Assembly (NCBI GenBank): GCA_913057135.1
Contig: CAJXNM010000015.1
Span: 1-62,077, forward strand
Origin: an uncultured Halieaceae bacterium
GTDB lineage: Bacteria; Pseudomonadota; Gammaproteobacteria; Pseudomonadales; Halieaceae
Length of the DNA: 62,077 nt
Reading direction: 5' to 3'
Position 1 is the first letter of the stretch; the number at the start of each line of letters is the position of its first letter. The notes below the pieces were generated by a model that was not told the origin of the DNA, ran no database searches, and saw only the letters and a program-made list of their open reading frames with translations. A program made the translations under genes and the position numbers. Positions 7,972 through 16,777 of this stretch are shown here, piece by piece.

Positions 7972-8580
7972 TCAAACAACCACCAGTCCTGCCACAGCCA
8001 CCATCAAAACTGCTGCCACACGGTTTAACAGAACCAGGTTCGCATCATTCTTAAGCACCCGCCCCAGCCACTTTCCCCCGCCCGCGTATAGAGACATCGA
8101 CAGGAATTCGGTGGTTAACATCACCGCCAAGAACGCCACCAGCTGCTGACCTTTGCTGGCCTCGGGATCCATGAAACCCGGTAAGAGGGCAATCATGAAA
8201 GCCCAGCCCTTGGGATTCATTACCGCGGTGCTAAAGCCCAGAAGGACCAGCGCCACAGGCGCAAGCTGATTACTCCGAGTCCTAACACCAAAGTGCTCGT
8301 GGGAGTGCCACAACTGCCATGCAATCCAGAGCAGGTACGCTGCGCCAACCAGCGCTAATGCATTGAAATACAGCGTATCCAGGGTCAGTAGCCAGCTGAG
8401 CAGCAGTACCGTCAGCGTCACCACCAGGGCCACACCCGCCAGCTCACCGAGCATCATCCACAAGGTGCGTCGGTAACCGAGAGTAAGACCCAGAGTAAAC
8501 GCCAAGGTCATGCACATGCCTAGCGTCAATGACACCGCCGCAATGGTGGGAATAAACAACAGCAACAAATCTGGCGTCAT
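7972..8580 (-). CDS. LysE/RhtB-family amino-acid exporter
   Basis: A 202-residue inner-membrane protein with about six hydrophobic helices and the LysE/RhtB hallmark G-x-x-x-A-x-x-N-P-K-x-x-x-F, visible as STAVMNPKGWAFMIALLPGF near residue 115. Members export amino acids or homoserine-lactone-like metabolites; the substrate cannot be predicted. It has its own direction between two toxin-antitoxin remnants and no operon partner. The length is normal for the family, and ATG 8580 gives an N-terminus entering the first helix directly. Confidence 0.85.
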   Translation of the reverse strand: MTPDLLLLFIPTIAAVSLTLGMCMTLAFTLGLTLGYRRTLWMMLGELAGVALVVTLTVLLLSWLLTLDTLYFNALALVGAAYLLWIAWQLWHSHEHFGVRTRSNQLAPVALVLLGFSTAVMNPKGWAFMIALLPGFMDPEASKGQQLVAFLAVMLTTEFLSMSLYAGGGKWLGRVLKNDANLVLLNRVAAVLMVAVAGLVVV

Positions 8581-8606
8581 AAACTTACAGCGGCGTGCAG
8601 CGGTAC

Positions 8607-8807
8607 CTATTCACAGGACGGCCACAAAGGACACTGCGCAGTGTTACCAGAACAAAGCATTTGCTTTGCAATGTCACTGATTCGCGATTCAACCAGCGCT
8701 CCACCTTCCACCTGTGCCACGCGCTCAGTCAGAAGGGCTTTCAGTTCATCTATTGCCTTATCGCTGGATTCCGCCTGCAAGGAATAAGCCCCCTTCTTAT
8801 AAGTCAT
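8607..8807 (-). CDS. Small hypothetical protein in the toxin position behind a ParD-like antitoxin
   Basis: A 66-residue reading frame whose ATG overlaps the stop of the ParD-like gene (ATGA at 8804-8807), so it is likely translationally coupled. It is mostly charged helix in the first 50 residues (SSDKAIDELKALLTERVAQV) and ends with two Cys in a Pro/Trp-rich tail. It does not look like ParE, RelE or any toxin I recognise. It may be a diverged partner, a second regulatory subunit or a truncated gene. Confidence 0.4.
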   Translation of the reverse strand: MTYKKGAYSLQAESSDKAIDELKALLTERVAQVEGGALVESRISDIAKQMLCSGNTAQCPLWPSCE

Positions 8808-9037
8808 TCCATGTCCATTTCTTTTTGCAGGCGATCCATATCGAAGTCCTCGGCGATACCACTTTCAAGGCCCTGAATAATAGCGGCTTGTATCGCTGTC
8901 ACCTTCTTGGCTCGAAGCTGATCTTTACGGATAAGGTCGCGTACGTAATCGCTGCTATTAAAATACAGCCCACTCTCGGTTTGTGATTCCACCCAATCGC
9001 GGATGGAATCGGGGAGCGAAATATTCATTGTCGCCAT
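8804..9037 (-). CDS. ParD-like ribbon-helix-helix antitoxin
   Basis: The 77-residue protein begins with a ribbon-helix-helix pattern, MNISLPDSIRDWVESQT, followed by FNSSDYVRDLIRKD, and ends in an acidic helix (AEDFDMDRLQKEMDME). This is the layout of ParD/CC2985-type antitoxins that bind DNA through the strand and toxin through the C-terminal helix. The following 66-residue frame does not look like ParE. It is the third antitoxin-like gene within 3 kb. Confidence 0.8.
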   Translation of the reverse strand: MATMNISLPDSIRDWVESQTESGLYFNSSDYVRDLIRKDQLRAKKVTAIQAAIIQGLESGIAEDFDMDRLQKEMDME

Positions 9038-9177
9038 AGCTGAAATCCGGTTTTTGCTCCTTTGCTCTGGAATAGCTTAGCAAGGTTTGCCAACCGCAGG
9101 CGGACTAGATCGTGACGTTCCTACTTTTCGTATGTCGTCGGCTTAAACGGACTGTCGCCTCTCAAAGGCCCTGCAGT

Positions 9178-10086
9178 TCACTGCTGACTGGATAAAGTTC
9201 TCTGCCAAAAAGCATCCAGCGCAGCTACCGTCTCGGGCAGTAACTCCCAATGAGGCAAACCCAAACTGGGTGCTACATGACCCACTTGAACGTTACTGTG
9301 CTTCCCTGCAAAGGCGGGCAGCTGAGTAAAATCTACATTCGGGTCACGGTCGTGGAGCACCAAAAACGGCTGTGACACCTTTGAGTAAAGTGTAGATGGC
9401 GCACTGGGCGTGAACAAACGCATAGAGAGAAACGCAAAAGGCCCATAGTGGGCATCGGCTACCCGCGCTGTTTTTTGCGCATAATCGAGAAGCGGTTTGG
9501 GGATTGGCCCGACGAAGGCTTTACTCAGAAAAAAGCGAATACTGGGCCCCGACGTCAACAGACGAAATAACCCGCGACCCAGCACCGGCGTGCCCACAAC
9601 CTTGTCGACCTTGCGCGATACCGACTCACCGGGTGGCTGACGCCGACTAAACCCTGTGGGCGAGATACCTACTAGAGAATTTGCGGGTGCGTTCAGCTCG
9701 CCCAGAGCACGCGCGGCGAATTCGGTGGTTAAGGACAAGGCCACAATATCGGCGGGCTCTCCCTCTAACGCTACCAAGAAATCATGTAAGCACTGGGCGA
9801 AAAATGACGGTGAGTAAGCTAAGGGGCCGCGCTGGGATTGGCCAAAACCCGGTAAATCGACGGCATATACTGGCCGCTTGCCACGATAGGCCGTGAACAA
9901 GGGCGACACTTCCATGGCGCTGGGCGCTGCGTTCACGCTGTGTAACAACACCAAGGGTCGGGCGGTGGCGCCCTGCTTGTCAGCATCGAAATGCGTATCG
10001 GCGTAGTAACGCAAAGTCACACCACCACTGACCGTCAGGCTGTGTAGGTCAGCATCGATCGCGTTAGGTAATACCGAGTTTTGCAT
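9178..10086 (-). CDS. Alpha/beta hydrolase-fold protein divergent from bchI
   Basis: With ATG 10086 the product has 302 residues and an alpha/beta-hydrolase core. It shows VLLHSVNAAPSAMEVSPLF (oxyanion region), VYAVDLPGFGQSQRG, a late acid region LVLHDRDPNVDF, and a final GHVAPSLGLPHWELLPE. The nucleophile elbow reads IVALSLTTE rather than the usual G-x-S-x-G, so either Ser is still catalytic in a relaxed turn or the enzyme is altered. It is not BchO, which lies downstream of bchD. The longer frame to 10221 adds 45 residues without hydrolase similarity. Divergent arrangement with bchI (146 bp apart) suggests shared control, but no partner function is evident. Confidence 0.7.
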   Translation of the reverse strand: MQNSVLPNAIDADLHSLTVSGGVTLRYYADTHFDADKQGATARPLVLLHSVNAAPSAMEVSPLFTAYRGKRPVYAVDLPGFGQSQRGPLAYSPSFFAQCLHDFLVALEGEPADIVALSLTTEFAARALGELNAPANSLVGISPTGFSRRQPPGESVSRKVDKVVGTPVLGRGLFRLLTSGPSIRFFLSKAFVGPIPKPLLDYAQKTARVADAHYGPFAFLSMRLFTPSAPSTLYSKVSQPFLVLHDRDPNVDFTQLPAFAGKHSNVQVGHVAPSLGLPHWELLPETVAALDAFWQRTLSSQQ

Positions 10087-10154
10087 CAGGGAACGCTTCC
10101 AAGTCGTCGGCGAATAATCAGAGGTCGATGACACAAGCTTCCTGCAAAAATAAG

Positions 10155-10172
10155 TGTCAACGAGATGATACG
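10155..10172 (+). promoter_or_regulatory. Weak PpsR-like site (one mismatch) upstream of bchI
   Basis: TGTC-N10-TACG matches the TGT-N12-ACA pattern except for the last base, and sits 61 bp before the bchI start in the hydrolase/bchI intergenic region. No second site at 25 bp is visible. A single imperfect match of a short pattern can occur by chance, so this is only a candidate. Confidence 0.3.
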
Positions 10173-10232
10173 TACAAATAGCCACGACTGGTTTACACTG
10201 ACCACCGAAATACACAGGCAACAGGTGATGAT

Positions 10233-11267
10233 GTGGCAGTAGCCTACCCCTTTACCGCCATTGTGGCGCAGGAAGACATGAAACGGGCGCTCATGATAGC
10301 GGCGGTCGATCAGGATGTTGGCGGCGTGCTGGTCATGGGCGATCGCGGTACCGGCAAATCCACCGCAATCCGCGCACTGGCGGCCCTGCTGCCAAAAATG
10401 GACGTAGTAGAGGGATGCAGCTACAACTGTGATCCCGCGCAGCCCCCGGCGAATCGCTGCCCCCAGTGTCAAAGCCGCAAGGACAAAGCCGCCGCTAAAA
10501 CCATCAAACGTCCCCTACCCGTCGTTGATTTGCCACTCGGCGCCACCGAAGACCGGGTCATTGGCTCGCTCGATATCGAAAAGGCCCTGCACGCAGGGGA
10601 AAAAGCCTTCGAACCGGGCTTACTGGCACGGGCACACCGGGGATTTTTGTACATCGATGAAGTGAATCTGCTGGAAGACCACATTGTGGATGCCCTTTTA
10701 GACGTGGCTGCATCCGGTGAAAACGTAGTGGAGCGCGAAGGCTTGAGTATTCGCCACCCCGCTAAGTTTGTACTGGTTGGTAGCGGCAACCCCGAGGAAG
10801 GTGAACTTAGGCCGCAACTGCTCGATCGATTCGGTATGTCCGTCGAGGTGACTACCCCGAAAGACATTCAAACCCGTGTCGAGATCATCCGTCAGCGCGA
10901 TACTTTCGAGCGCGATCGCGAGGCATTTCTTAAAAAATGGCAACGTAAAGAAGGGGCACTGCGCCGGAAAATCGAGGGCGCCCGTGGTCGGGTCAACGAC
11001 ATCGATACCCCCACCGACATCCTAGAACTGGCAGCCACGTTGTGTACCGCATTAGGCACCGATGGTTTGCGCGGTGAACTCACCCTAATTCGCGCTGCAC
11101 GGGCAAAGGCTGCGTTGGAGAATGCCGATCACGTCAGTCCTGAGCATTTAAAATCTGTGGCGCCGCTAGTGCTAAAACACCGGCTGCGCCGCGATCCCTT
11201 GGATGACGCGGGCAGCGCGGTTCGTGTGCAACGGGCCATGCAGGATGTCTTCGGCGAAGAATGCTAA
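10233..11267 (+). CDS. bchI: BchI, magnesium chelatase AAA+ ATPase subunit
   Basis: BchI forms the ATPase ring that, with BchD, drives Mg insertion into protoporphyrin IX by BchH. Visible features are the start AYPFTAIVAQEDMKRAL, Walker A GDRGTGKST near residue 33, VVDLPLGATEDRVIGSLDIE, Walker B LYIDEVNLLEDHIVD, and SGNPEEGELRPQLLDRFG (sensor and Arg finger). A four-Cys insert (C-x3-C-x9-C-x2-C around residue 65) may bind a metal; this should be compared with relatives. The start is GTG 10233, preceded by AGGTGAT. The stop overlaps the bchD ATG (11261-11267). At 344 residues the length is normal. Confidence 0.97.
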   Translation: MAVAYPFTAIVAQEDMKRALMIAAVDQDVGGVLVMGDRGTGKSTAIRALAALLPKMDVVEGCSYNCDPAQPPANRCPQCQSRKDKAAAKTIKRPLPVVDLPLGATEDRVIGSLDIEKALHAGEKAFEPGLLARAHRGFLYIDEVNLLEDHIVDALLDVAASGENVVEREGLSIRHPAKFVLVGSGNPEEGELRPQLLDRFGMSVEVTTPKDIQTRVEIIRQRDTFERDREAFLKKWQRKEGALRRKIEGARGRVNDIDTPTDILELAATLCTALGTDGLRGELTLIRAARAKAALENADHVSPEHLKSVAPLVLKHRLRRDPLDDAGSAVRVQRAMQDVFGEEC

Positions 11268-13084
11268 ACCCTGCCGATCAAGGTACTAGCAGTCTCCCCC
11301 TTGACGGAGGCGCATCGGCGCTGCTGTGGCAGCAAGCCGATACCGTCGCTACCCTTCTGGCCATGGCGCCCGACCTATTCGGTGGCGTATGTCTGCGGGC
11401 GGCGCCCGGCCCCATCCGCGATCACTGGTTAGCCCAATTAAAAACCCGGCTAGGTGACAAGCCTTTTCGGCGCATTCCCAGCCACGTAACTGAGGCGCAT
11501 TTGTTGGGCGGCCTCAATTTAGCGGCAACCTTGCGCAGCGGGCATGCGGTTGCCGAGCGGGGTCTCTTGGCCCATTGCCATGAGGGTATAGGAGTATTAG
11601 CCATGGCTGAGCGCTGCCAGGCGCAAACCATCGCCCATATTTGCCAAGCCCTCGATCAAGGTGAAATTACCGTGCAGCGCGATGGTGTGCACTGCAAACA
11701 CCCCGCTCAGTTCAGTGTTATCGCCCTCGATGAAGGGCTAGAGGACGAGCACCCCGCCACAGCACTTACCGAGCGATTAGCGTTTCATATCGACCTGTAC
11801 AGCATCAGCATTCGTGATATCGACGATAGCGATAGCCACCACATAACACGTGCAGCCAAGCACTATGACACCGTTACCTTGTCGGCGGATCATGATATGC
11901 ACATTGCCAGCGCCGCCGATGCGCTAGGGGTGGAGTCGCCGCGCGCATGGATTTTTGCCGTGCGCACCGCCCGGGCATTGGCGGCTCTTGCCGGCCGTGA
12001 CAGCACCACAGACGATGACATCGCCGGTGCTATTCACCTGTGCTTATTGCACCGGGCCACACGCTTGCCCCAGAGCACAGAGGAGCAGCCACCCGAACAA
12101 GCGCCCGAGGAGCAACAGACACCGGAGCCACCATCAGACCCGCCAGACGCCGAGCCCTCTGCCGACGAGTCCAACTCCTCGAATGACAAAACCCAGCAGC
12201 AGGCCATTCCCGATCAAGTATTGGAAGCCACGGTGGCGGCCATCCCCCATGCGCTGTTAGAGCAGTTGAAAACACAGCTTCGGGGTAAAACACGCACTCC
12301 GCACAGCGGGGTTGCTGGTGCCCTGCAGCGTCAGCTGAATCGCGGGCGGCCCGTGGGTGTCATGCCGGGGGACCCACGTCGTGGCGGTCGACTAAGTGTT
12401 ATCGATACATTGCGCGCTGCGGTGCCCTGGCAAAAACTGCGCCAGCAAACCAACCCTACTCACTCCGCTGCCATACACATTGAACGCGGGGATTTCCGCC
12501 TGACCCGCTTCCAGCAGCGTAGTCAAAGCACCACCGTATTTGTGGTCGATGCATCGGGTTCAGCGGCCCTGCACCGGCTGGCCGAGGCAAAGGGGGCTAT
12601 TGAGCTGTTATTGGCCGATTGCTATGTCAGGCGGGATGAAGTGGCGCTTATCGCTTTTCGAGGGGAATCGGCCGAACTGCTGCTACCCCCAACCCGCTCG
12701 CTGGTACGGGCCAAACGGGCACTAGCGGGACTCCCTGGTGGTGGCGGTACTCCCCTGGCTAGCGCCATCGTCATGGCCACCGAGCTTACCGAGCAAATAC
12801 AACGTCGGGGCGCCACGCCAGGTCTGGTGTTCTTAACCGACGGGGTTGCCAACATCGCCCGCGACGGTAGCAAGGGACGCGAGCAGGCCGGCAAAGATGC
12901 AAAAGCTGCGGCACAGCACTTGCGCCACAGCCAGTGTAAAAGCATCGTTATCGACACCTCACCTAGGGCACAACATCGCGCCAAAACCCTCGCAGCTGCC
13001 CTCAATGCCCGCTACGTGGCTCTCCCCCAAGCCGATGCCAATCGTCTGAAACAGGCGGTACAGCAGGCGGGTATTAGCGGCTAA
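11261..13084 (+). CDS. bchD: BchD, magnesium chelatase subunit D
   Basis: The 607-residue partner of BchI. It has a degenerate AAA+ domain at the N-terminus with no intact Walker A. This is followed by a Pro/Glu-rich acidic linker (residues about 270-310) and a C-terminal von Willebrand A domain whose metal-site motif is VFVVDASGSAAL, with the second element GGGGTPLASAI. The integrin-like domain contacts BchI and BchH. ATG 11261 overlaps bchI, and the stop shares one base with the bchO start (TAATG at 13082-13086), so bchIDO is a tight operon. Confidence 0.96.
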   Translation: MLNPADQGTSSLPLDGGASALLWQQADTVATLLAMAPDLFGGVCLRAAPGPIRDHWLAQLKTRLGDKPFRRIPSHVTEAHLLGGLNLAATLRSGHAVAERGLLAHCHEGIGVLAMAERCQAQTIAHICQALDQGEITVQRDGVHCKHPAQFSVIALDEGLEDEHPATALTERLAFHIDLYSISIRDIDDSDSHHITRAAKHYDTVTLSADHDMHIASAADALGVESPRAWIFAVRTARALAALAGRDSTTDDDIAGAIHLCLLHRATRLPQSTEEQPPEQAPEEQQTPEPPSDPPDAEPSADESNSSNDKTQQQAIPDQVLEATVAAIPHALLEQLKTQLRGKTRTPHSGVAGALQRQLNRGRPVGVMPGDPRRGGRLSVIDTLRAAVPWQKLRQQTNPTHSAAIHIERGDFRLTRFQQRSQSTTVFVVDASGSAALHRLAEAKGAIELLLADCYVRRDEVALIAFRGESAELLLPPTRSLVRAKRALAGLPGGGGTPLASAIVMATELTEQIQRRGATPGLVFLTDGVANIARDGSKGREQAGKDAKAAAQHLRHSQCKSIVIDTSPRAQHRAKTLAAALNARYVALPQADANRLKQAVQQAGISG

Positions 13085-13935
13085 TGATGGGGCCCCCGAA
13101 GAACTGGCCACTTGTCAGCCACGGGCAACGGGTGCGCACAGCGAGTATGGACTGGTATGTGGTTACCCTGGGTCAGGGGCCTGCTCTGTTGCTTCTACAC
13201 GGTACAGGTGCATCGGGGCACTCGTTCGCCGGTATTGCAGAGGCGCTAGCCGATGAGTTCACGCTAGTCATTCCCGATTTACCCGGCCAAGGCTTCAGTC
13301 AGTTACTGCCCGCCTCAGAGACGCATCTTGCGGGTTTTGCCCAGCGCTTGCAGGAACTCCTCAGGGCCCTGAACGTATCCCCCGAGTGGGTTATTGGGCA
13401 CTCGGCGGGGGCAGCCCTGGGCACCTATTGCGCACTGACACAGCGGCTGACGCCGAGAGGACTCATTGGCATCAACGGTGCTTACCTTCCCTTCGGTTCG
13501 GTGGCCGCGCCGGTTTTTAGCAGTGCCGCAAAACTGATGGCGCGGTCGAAGCTGCTAGCGTGGGTAACCGCCGCCCACGGCCTGTTCGAGCGCCCTATCC
13601 GTAACCTATTAAAAGAAACCGGATCAGAGCCCACCGATGATATGGTGTTTTGTTACAAAACCCTGCTCAGCAAACCCCAGCATATTACCGGCACCTTGCG
13701 CATGATGGCGGGCTGGCGCCTACAAGAGTTAAAAGCGCGACTACCGCAGCTGACTATCCCTCTAGAGCTAATGGTGTGCACCAACGATCAAACCGTGTCC
13801 CCATGGCAGTCAGAGCGCTTAGCTGAATTAGTGGCTAGCAGCCGACTTCATCATGTGCATACCCTGGGGCACCTGGGTCATGAGGAGCAGCCGGCTCAGT
13901 TTGCTAATGCTATTCGGGCTATAACAAGTATCTAA
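13084..13935 (+). CDS. bchO: BchO, alpha/beta hydrolase associated with Mg chelatase
   Basis: A 283-residue alpha/beta hydrolase with the oxyanion loop LLLHGTGASGHSF, the nucleophile elbow VIGHSAGAALG (G-x-S-x-G) and the terminal His in LGHLGHEEQP. It corresponds to BchO, which routinely follows bchD in purple-bacterial PGCs; its exact biochemical role in Mg-porphyrin formation is not established. The one-base overlap with bchD and the conserved gene order make the assignment firm. A 100-bp stretch without recognisable sites separates its end from the convergent fcl gene. Confidence 0.93.
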   Translation: MMGPPKNWPLVSHGQRVRTASMDWYVVTLGQGPALLLLHGTGASGHSFAGIAEALADEFTLVIPDLPGQGFSQLLPASETHLAGFAQRLQELLRALNVSPEWVIGHSAGAALGTYCALTQRLTPRGLIGINGAYLPFGSVAAPVFSSAAKLMARSKLLAWVTAAHGLFERPIRNLLKETGSEPTDDMVFCYKTLLSKPQHITGTLRMMAGWRLQELKARLPQLTIPLELMVCTNDQTVSPWQSERLAELVASSRLHHVHTLGHLGHEEQPAQFANAIRAITSI

Positions 13936-14035
13936 GCCGATGGGAGCGTTACGAGTCGCTATTTAAAATCCACACGTTGGATGGAACTCTCATCTCATCT
14001 CACAACAGCCAGTGGCTAACCATTTATAAGATCGG

Positions 14036-14995
14036 TTAACCCCTGAGGGCTTCCGGACTATCCAAAAACCAAGCATAAGTGGATTGAATTCCATCCTCCA
14101 GATTGATACTCGCTTCCCACCCCATCTTAGCTAGTCGACTGACATCCATAAGCTTACGGGGAGTCCCATCGGGTTTTGAAGGATCAGTGAGAATCTCACC
14201 TTGGAATCCGATTACCCTACCGACCAGTGCGGCAAGTTCGAGAATTGATATGTCGACGCCCGACCCGACATTGATGTGACTAAGCATGGGACTGGTGTTT
14301 GCGTCATAGACCGCTTTAGGCAGATCAAACACAAACAGTGATGCCTCCGCCATATCATCTACATGCAAAAACTCTCTCCGCGGCGTGCCTGAGCCCCATA
14401 TGGTTACACTCGGCGCTCCTTGCTGCTTCGCCTCATGAAATCGGCGTATTAGTGCGGGTAATACATGACTATTCTCTGGGTGAAAATTATCCCCCGGCCC
14501 ATATAAATTTGTAGGCATCACTGAGCGGTAATCAGTCCCATGCTGCCGGTTATAACTTTCACACAATTTTATCCCGGCAATCTTAGCTATCGCGTAGGGT
14601 TCATTTGTTGGCTCTAGGGTTCCGCTGAGAAGTGCAGCTTCCGACATTGGCTGTGCCACCGCTTTGGGGTAGATGCAGGATGAGCCAAGTTGTAACAATC
14701 GCGTGATCCCGGCCTCGAACGCCTGATGAATAACGTTACATTCGATCATCAAGTTTTCATAAATGAACTCGGCAGGGTACGTATTATTTGCATGAATTCC
14801 GCCAACTTTAGCCGCCGCGAGGATCACACTATCAGGCCTCTCCTCTTGCATGAACTGTCGAACAGCGTGTTGATCGGTAAGGTCTAACTCAGCACGAGTG
14901 CGAGTGATGACATCAACACCGCCACGGGATTTGAGCCGCCTCACAATTGCACCTCCCACCATGCCGCGGTGACCGGCAACGTAAATTCTCGTCAT
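14036..14995 (-). CDS. fcl: GDP-L-fucose synthase
   Basis: A 319-residue extended short-chain dehydrogenase that epimerises and reduces GDP-4-keto-6-deoxymannose to GDP-L-fucose. NADP-binding Rossmann start: [18 protein letters not shown]. Catalytic Ser/Tyr/Lys are in LGSSCIYPK and [10 protein letters not shown], and the substrate region shows [19 protein letters not shown]. It lies 2 bp downstream of gmd. Together they complete GDP-fucose synthesis from GDP-mannose, normally for surface polysaccharide; no glycosyltransferase is adjacent. Their place between bchO and crtI is foreign to usual PGC order. Confidence 0.94.
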   Translation of the reverse strand: MTRIYVAGHRGMVGGAIVRRLKSRGGVDVITRTRAELDLTDQHAVRQFMQEERPDSVILAAAKVGGIHANNTYPAEFIYENLMIECNVIHQAFEAGITRLLQLGSSCIYPKAVAQPMSEAALLSGTLEPTNEPYAIAKIAGIKLCESYNRQHGTDYRSVMPTNLYGPGDNFHPENSHVLPALIRRFHEAKQQGAPSVTIWGSGTPRREFLHVDDMAEASLFVFDLPKAVYDANTSPMLSHINVGSGVDISILELAALVGRVIGFQGEILTDPSKPDGTPRKLMDVSRLAKMGWEASINLEDGIQSTYAWFLDSPEALRG

Positions 14996-14997
14996 GG

Positions 14998-16116
14998 TCA
15001 GCTTTCCACAGCCACGGGCACATCATAGCCGTGCGCTTTTAGCAACGCGTGGCGCTGCGCAGTGCGAAGGTCTTCAGCAACCATTTCGGCGCACATTTCT
15101 TGTGCGGTTATCTCTGGCTCCCAATCCAACTTGGCCTTTGCTTTACTGGCATCTCCCAGTAGCGTCTCCACCTCTGCGGGCCGGAAATAGCGTGGATCGA
15201 TACGGACTACAACATCGCCCAACTTTAAAGCGGGGGCAGAGCTGCCTTCAATCGAAACCACTGTGGCCACTTCATCAACCCCCGATCCCGAGAACTCGAG
15301 TGTCACACCCAATTCTTGCGCAGACCATTCAATAAATTGACGAACGGAATACTGTTTTCCGGTAGCGATAACAAAATCCTCAGCATGGTCTTGTTGCAAC
15401 ATCAGCCACTGCATGCGCACATAATCTTTAGCGTGTCCCCAGTCTCGCAAAGCATCAATGTTGCCCATGTAGAGACAAGGCTCCAACCCTTGTGCAATGT
15501 TGGCCATACCTCTAGTGATTTTTCGGGTTACAAACGTCTCACCACGACGTGGTGATTCATGATTAAACAAAATGCCATTACAGGCGTACATGCCGTACGA
15601 CTCTCTGTAGTTAACGGTAATCCAGTAGGAATAAAGTTTCGCCACAGCATAAGGTGAGCGAGGATAAAACGGTGTGGTCTCCCTCTGCGGCATCTCTTGC
15701 ACTAGGCCATACAACTCGGAGGTGGACGCCTGGTAGAACCGACAACTTTTCTCCATCCCGAGGAAACGAATAGCTTCCAGCAAGCGTAAAGTACCCAGAG
15801 CATCGACATCAGCGGTGTATTCGGGGCTATCAAAACTTACCGCAACGTGGGACTGAGCACCCAGGTTATAGACTTCATCAGGGCGAATTTCAGCCAACAA
15901 GCGCGTCAGGTTCGAGGTGTCAGACAGATCGCCGTAGTGCAGTTTAAATTTCGCATGGCTGACGTGGGGATCTTGATACAAGTGATCAACCCGCTGCGTA
16001 TTGAACAAGGAGGCTCTTCGCTTTATGCCATGCACCTCATAACCTTTCGCCAGAAGAAACTCTGCTAAGTAAGAACCATCTTGACCAGTCACTCCTGTTA
16101 TCAACGCTTTTTTCAC
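14998..16116 (-). CDS. gmd: GDP-mannose 4,6-dehydratase
   Basis: A 372-residue enzyme of the extended SDR family that converts GDP-mannose to GDP-4-keto-6-deoxy-D-mannose. Visible features are the Rossmann start [23 protein letters not shown], the catalytic STSELYG with downstream [12 protein letters not shown] (Tyr/Lys), and the sugar-nucleotide region [15 protein letters not shown]. It is the first gene of a gmd-fcl pair on the minus strand. Upstream (16117-16301) lies 185 bp without a recognised feature before an orphan YefM gene on the other strand. Confidence 0.95.
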   Translation of the reverse strand: MKKALITGVTGQDGSYLAEFLLAKGYEVHGIKRRASLFNTQRVDHLYQDPHVSHAKFKLHYGDLSDTSNLTRLLAEIRPDEVYNLGAQSHVAVSFDSPEYTADVDALGTLRLLEAIRFLGMEKSCRFYQASTSELYGLVQEMPQRETTPFYPRSPYAVAKLYSYWITVNYRESYGMYACNGILFNHESPRRGETFVTRKITRGMANIAQGLEPCLYMGNIDALRDWGHAKDYVRMQWLMLQQDHAEDFVIATGKQYSVRQFIEWSAQELGVTLEFSGSGVDEVATVVSIEGSSAPALKLGDVVVRIDPRYFRPAEVETLLGDASKAKAKLDWEPEITAQEMCAEMVAEDLRTAQRHALLKAHGYDVPVAVES

Positions 16117-16301
16117 TTATATGACTCCCCTGTTAATCCTAATATGTTAGCCCAATTATTTAGTCATCGCCCTAACTTGCGGACATTTCACCACACCCTC
16201 GCGGTTGTTATAAGCGCGAGTCATAACTCGGCATGGGACTCGGCTGGTGACCACAGAAACCTGCTTTCAACAAGGGACATCGATCTCAAGGTGACACAGT
16301 T

Positions 16302-16544
16302 GTGAAAAAAGTTATTGCCGCTTACGCCGAGGCCAATCTCGATAGATTGATCGAGCTTACGAAAGCCAGTCATGAACCGATTCTTATCACTGGCAAGCAT
16401 CGCAGCGCAGTACTTTTATCCGAGGATGATTGGAACGGGATCAACGAAACTCTGTATCTGTTATCAGGACCGAGCATACGCCAATCTATTGTCGAGGGCA
16501 TGCAAGAAAGCATTGATCAATGCGCTGAGACACTGAAATGGTGA
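16302..16544 (+). CDS. Orphan YefM/Phd-type antitoxin
   Basis: The 80-residue product (GTG start, AAGGTGA upstream) has the YefM-like pattern AYAEANLDRLIELTKASHEPILITGKHRSAVLLSEDDWNGINETLYLL. This is the full N-terminal DNA-binding/dimerisation fold and the conserved S-E-x-D-W segment, then a toxin-binding tail. A YoeB toxin should follow but only about 20 codons of unrecognisable sequence precede a stop, so the antitoxin appears solitary. It marks the right end of the gmd-fcl insert. Confidence 0.8.
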   Translation: MKKVIAAYAEANLDRLIELTKASHEPILITGKHRSAVLLSEDDWNGINETLYLLSGPSIRQSIVEGMQESIDQCAETLKW

Positions 16545-16734
16545 CGGAATTGCTTCGGCGGGAGGAGCGCATTCGCTGCTCAATCGCATCCCGTTAGCGT
16601 ATTTCAGCTCCGAATTCGTTGGCAGCGATTTACCTGATAATCATTCACCACACCGCTCCCGCACTGTAGCTCCAAGGATTGGCCATCACGCCTACCCCAC
16701 CAACGCTGGGCACAAGCCCCACAGCTTGCTATGC

Positions 16735-16777
16735 TGTACCAATCTTTTGACACCAAAGGTGTCGTACGAAATGAACA
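16735..16777 (+). promoter_or_regulatory. Tandem PpsR/CrtJ-type operators at the crtI start
   Basis: Two matches to TGT-N12-ACA occur: 16735-16752 (TGTA...TTGACA) and 16760-16777 (TGTC...TGAACA), with starts 25 bp apart and a 7-bp gap. The pattern is that known for PpsR/CrtJ, which bind paired palindromes cooperatively and repress under oxygen or light. The second site covers the proposed crtI ATG (16771-16773). The gap region also forms GACACC-AAA-GGTGTC (16749-16763), which contains the AGGTG that would act as ribosome-binding sequence. Confidence 0.8.

Noticed and set aside
7865-8149. A 94-codon plus-strand frame as a full toxin gene
   Set aside because: Only the first residues resemble RelE; most of it is antisense to the LysE exporter and Thr/Ala-rich, so only a short remnant is kept.
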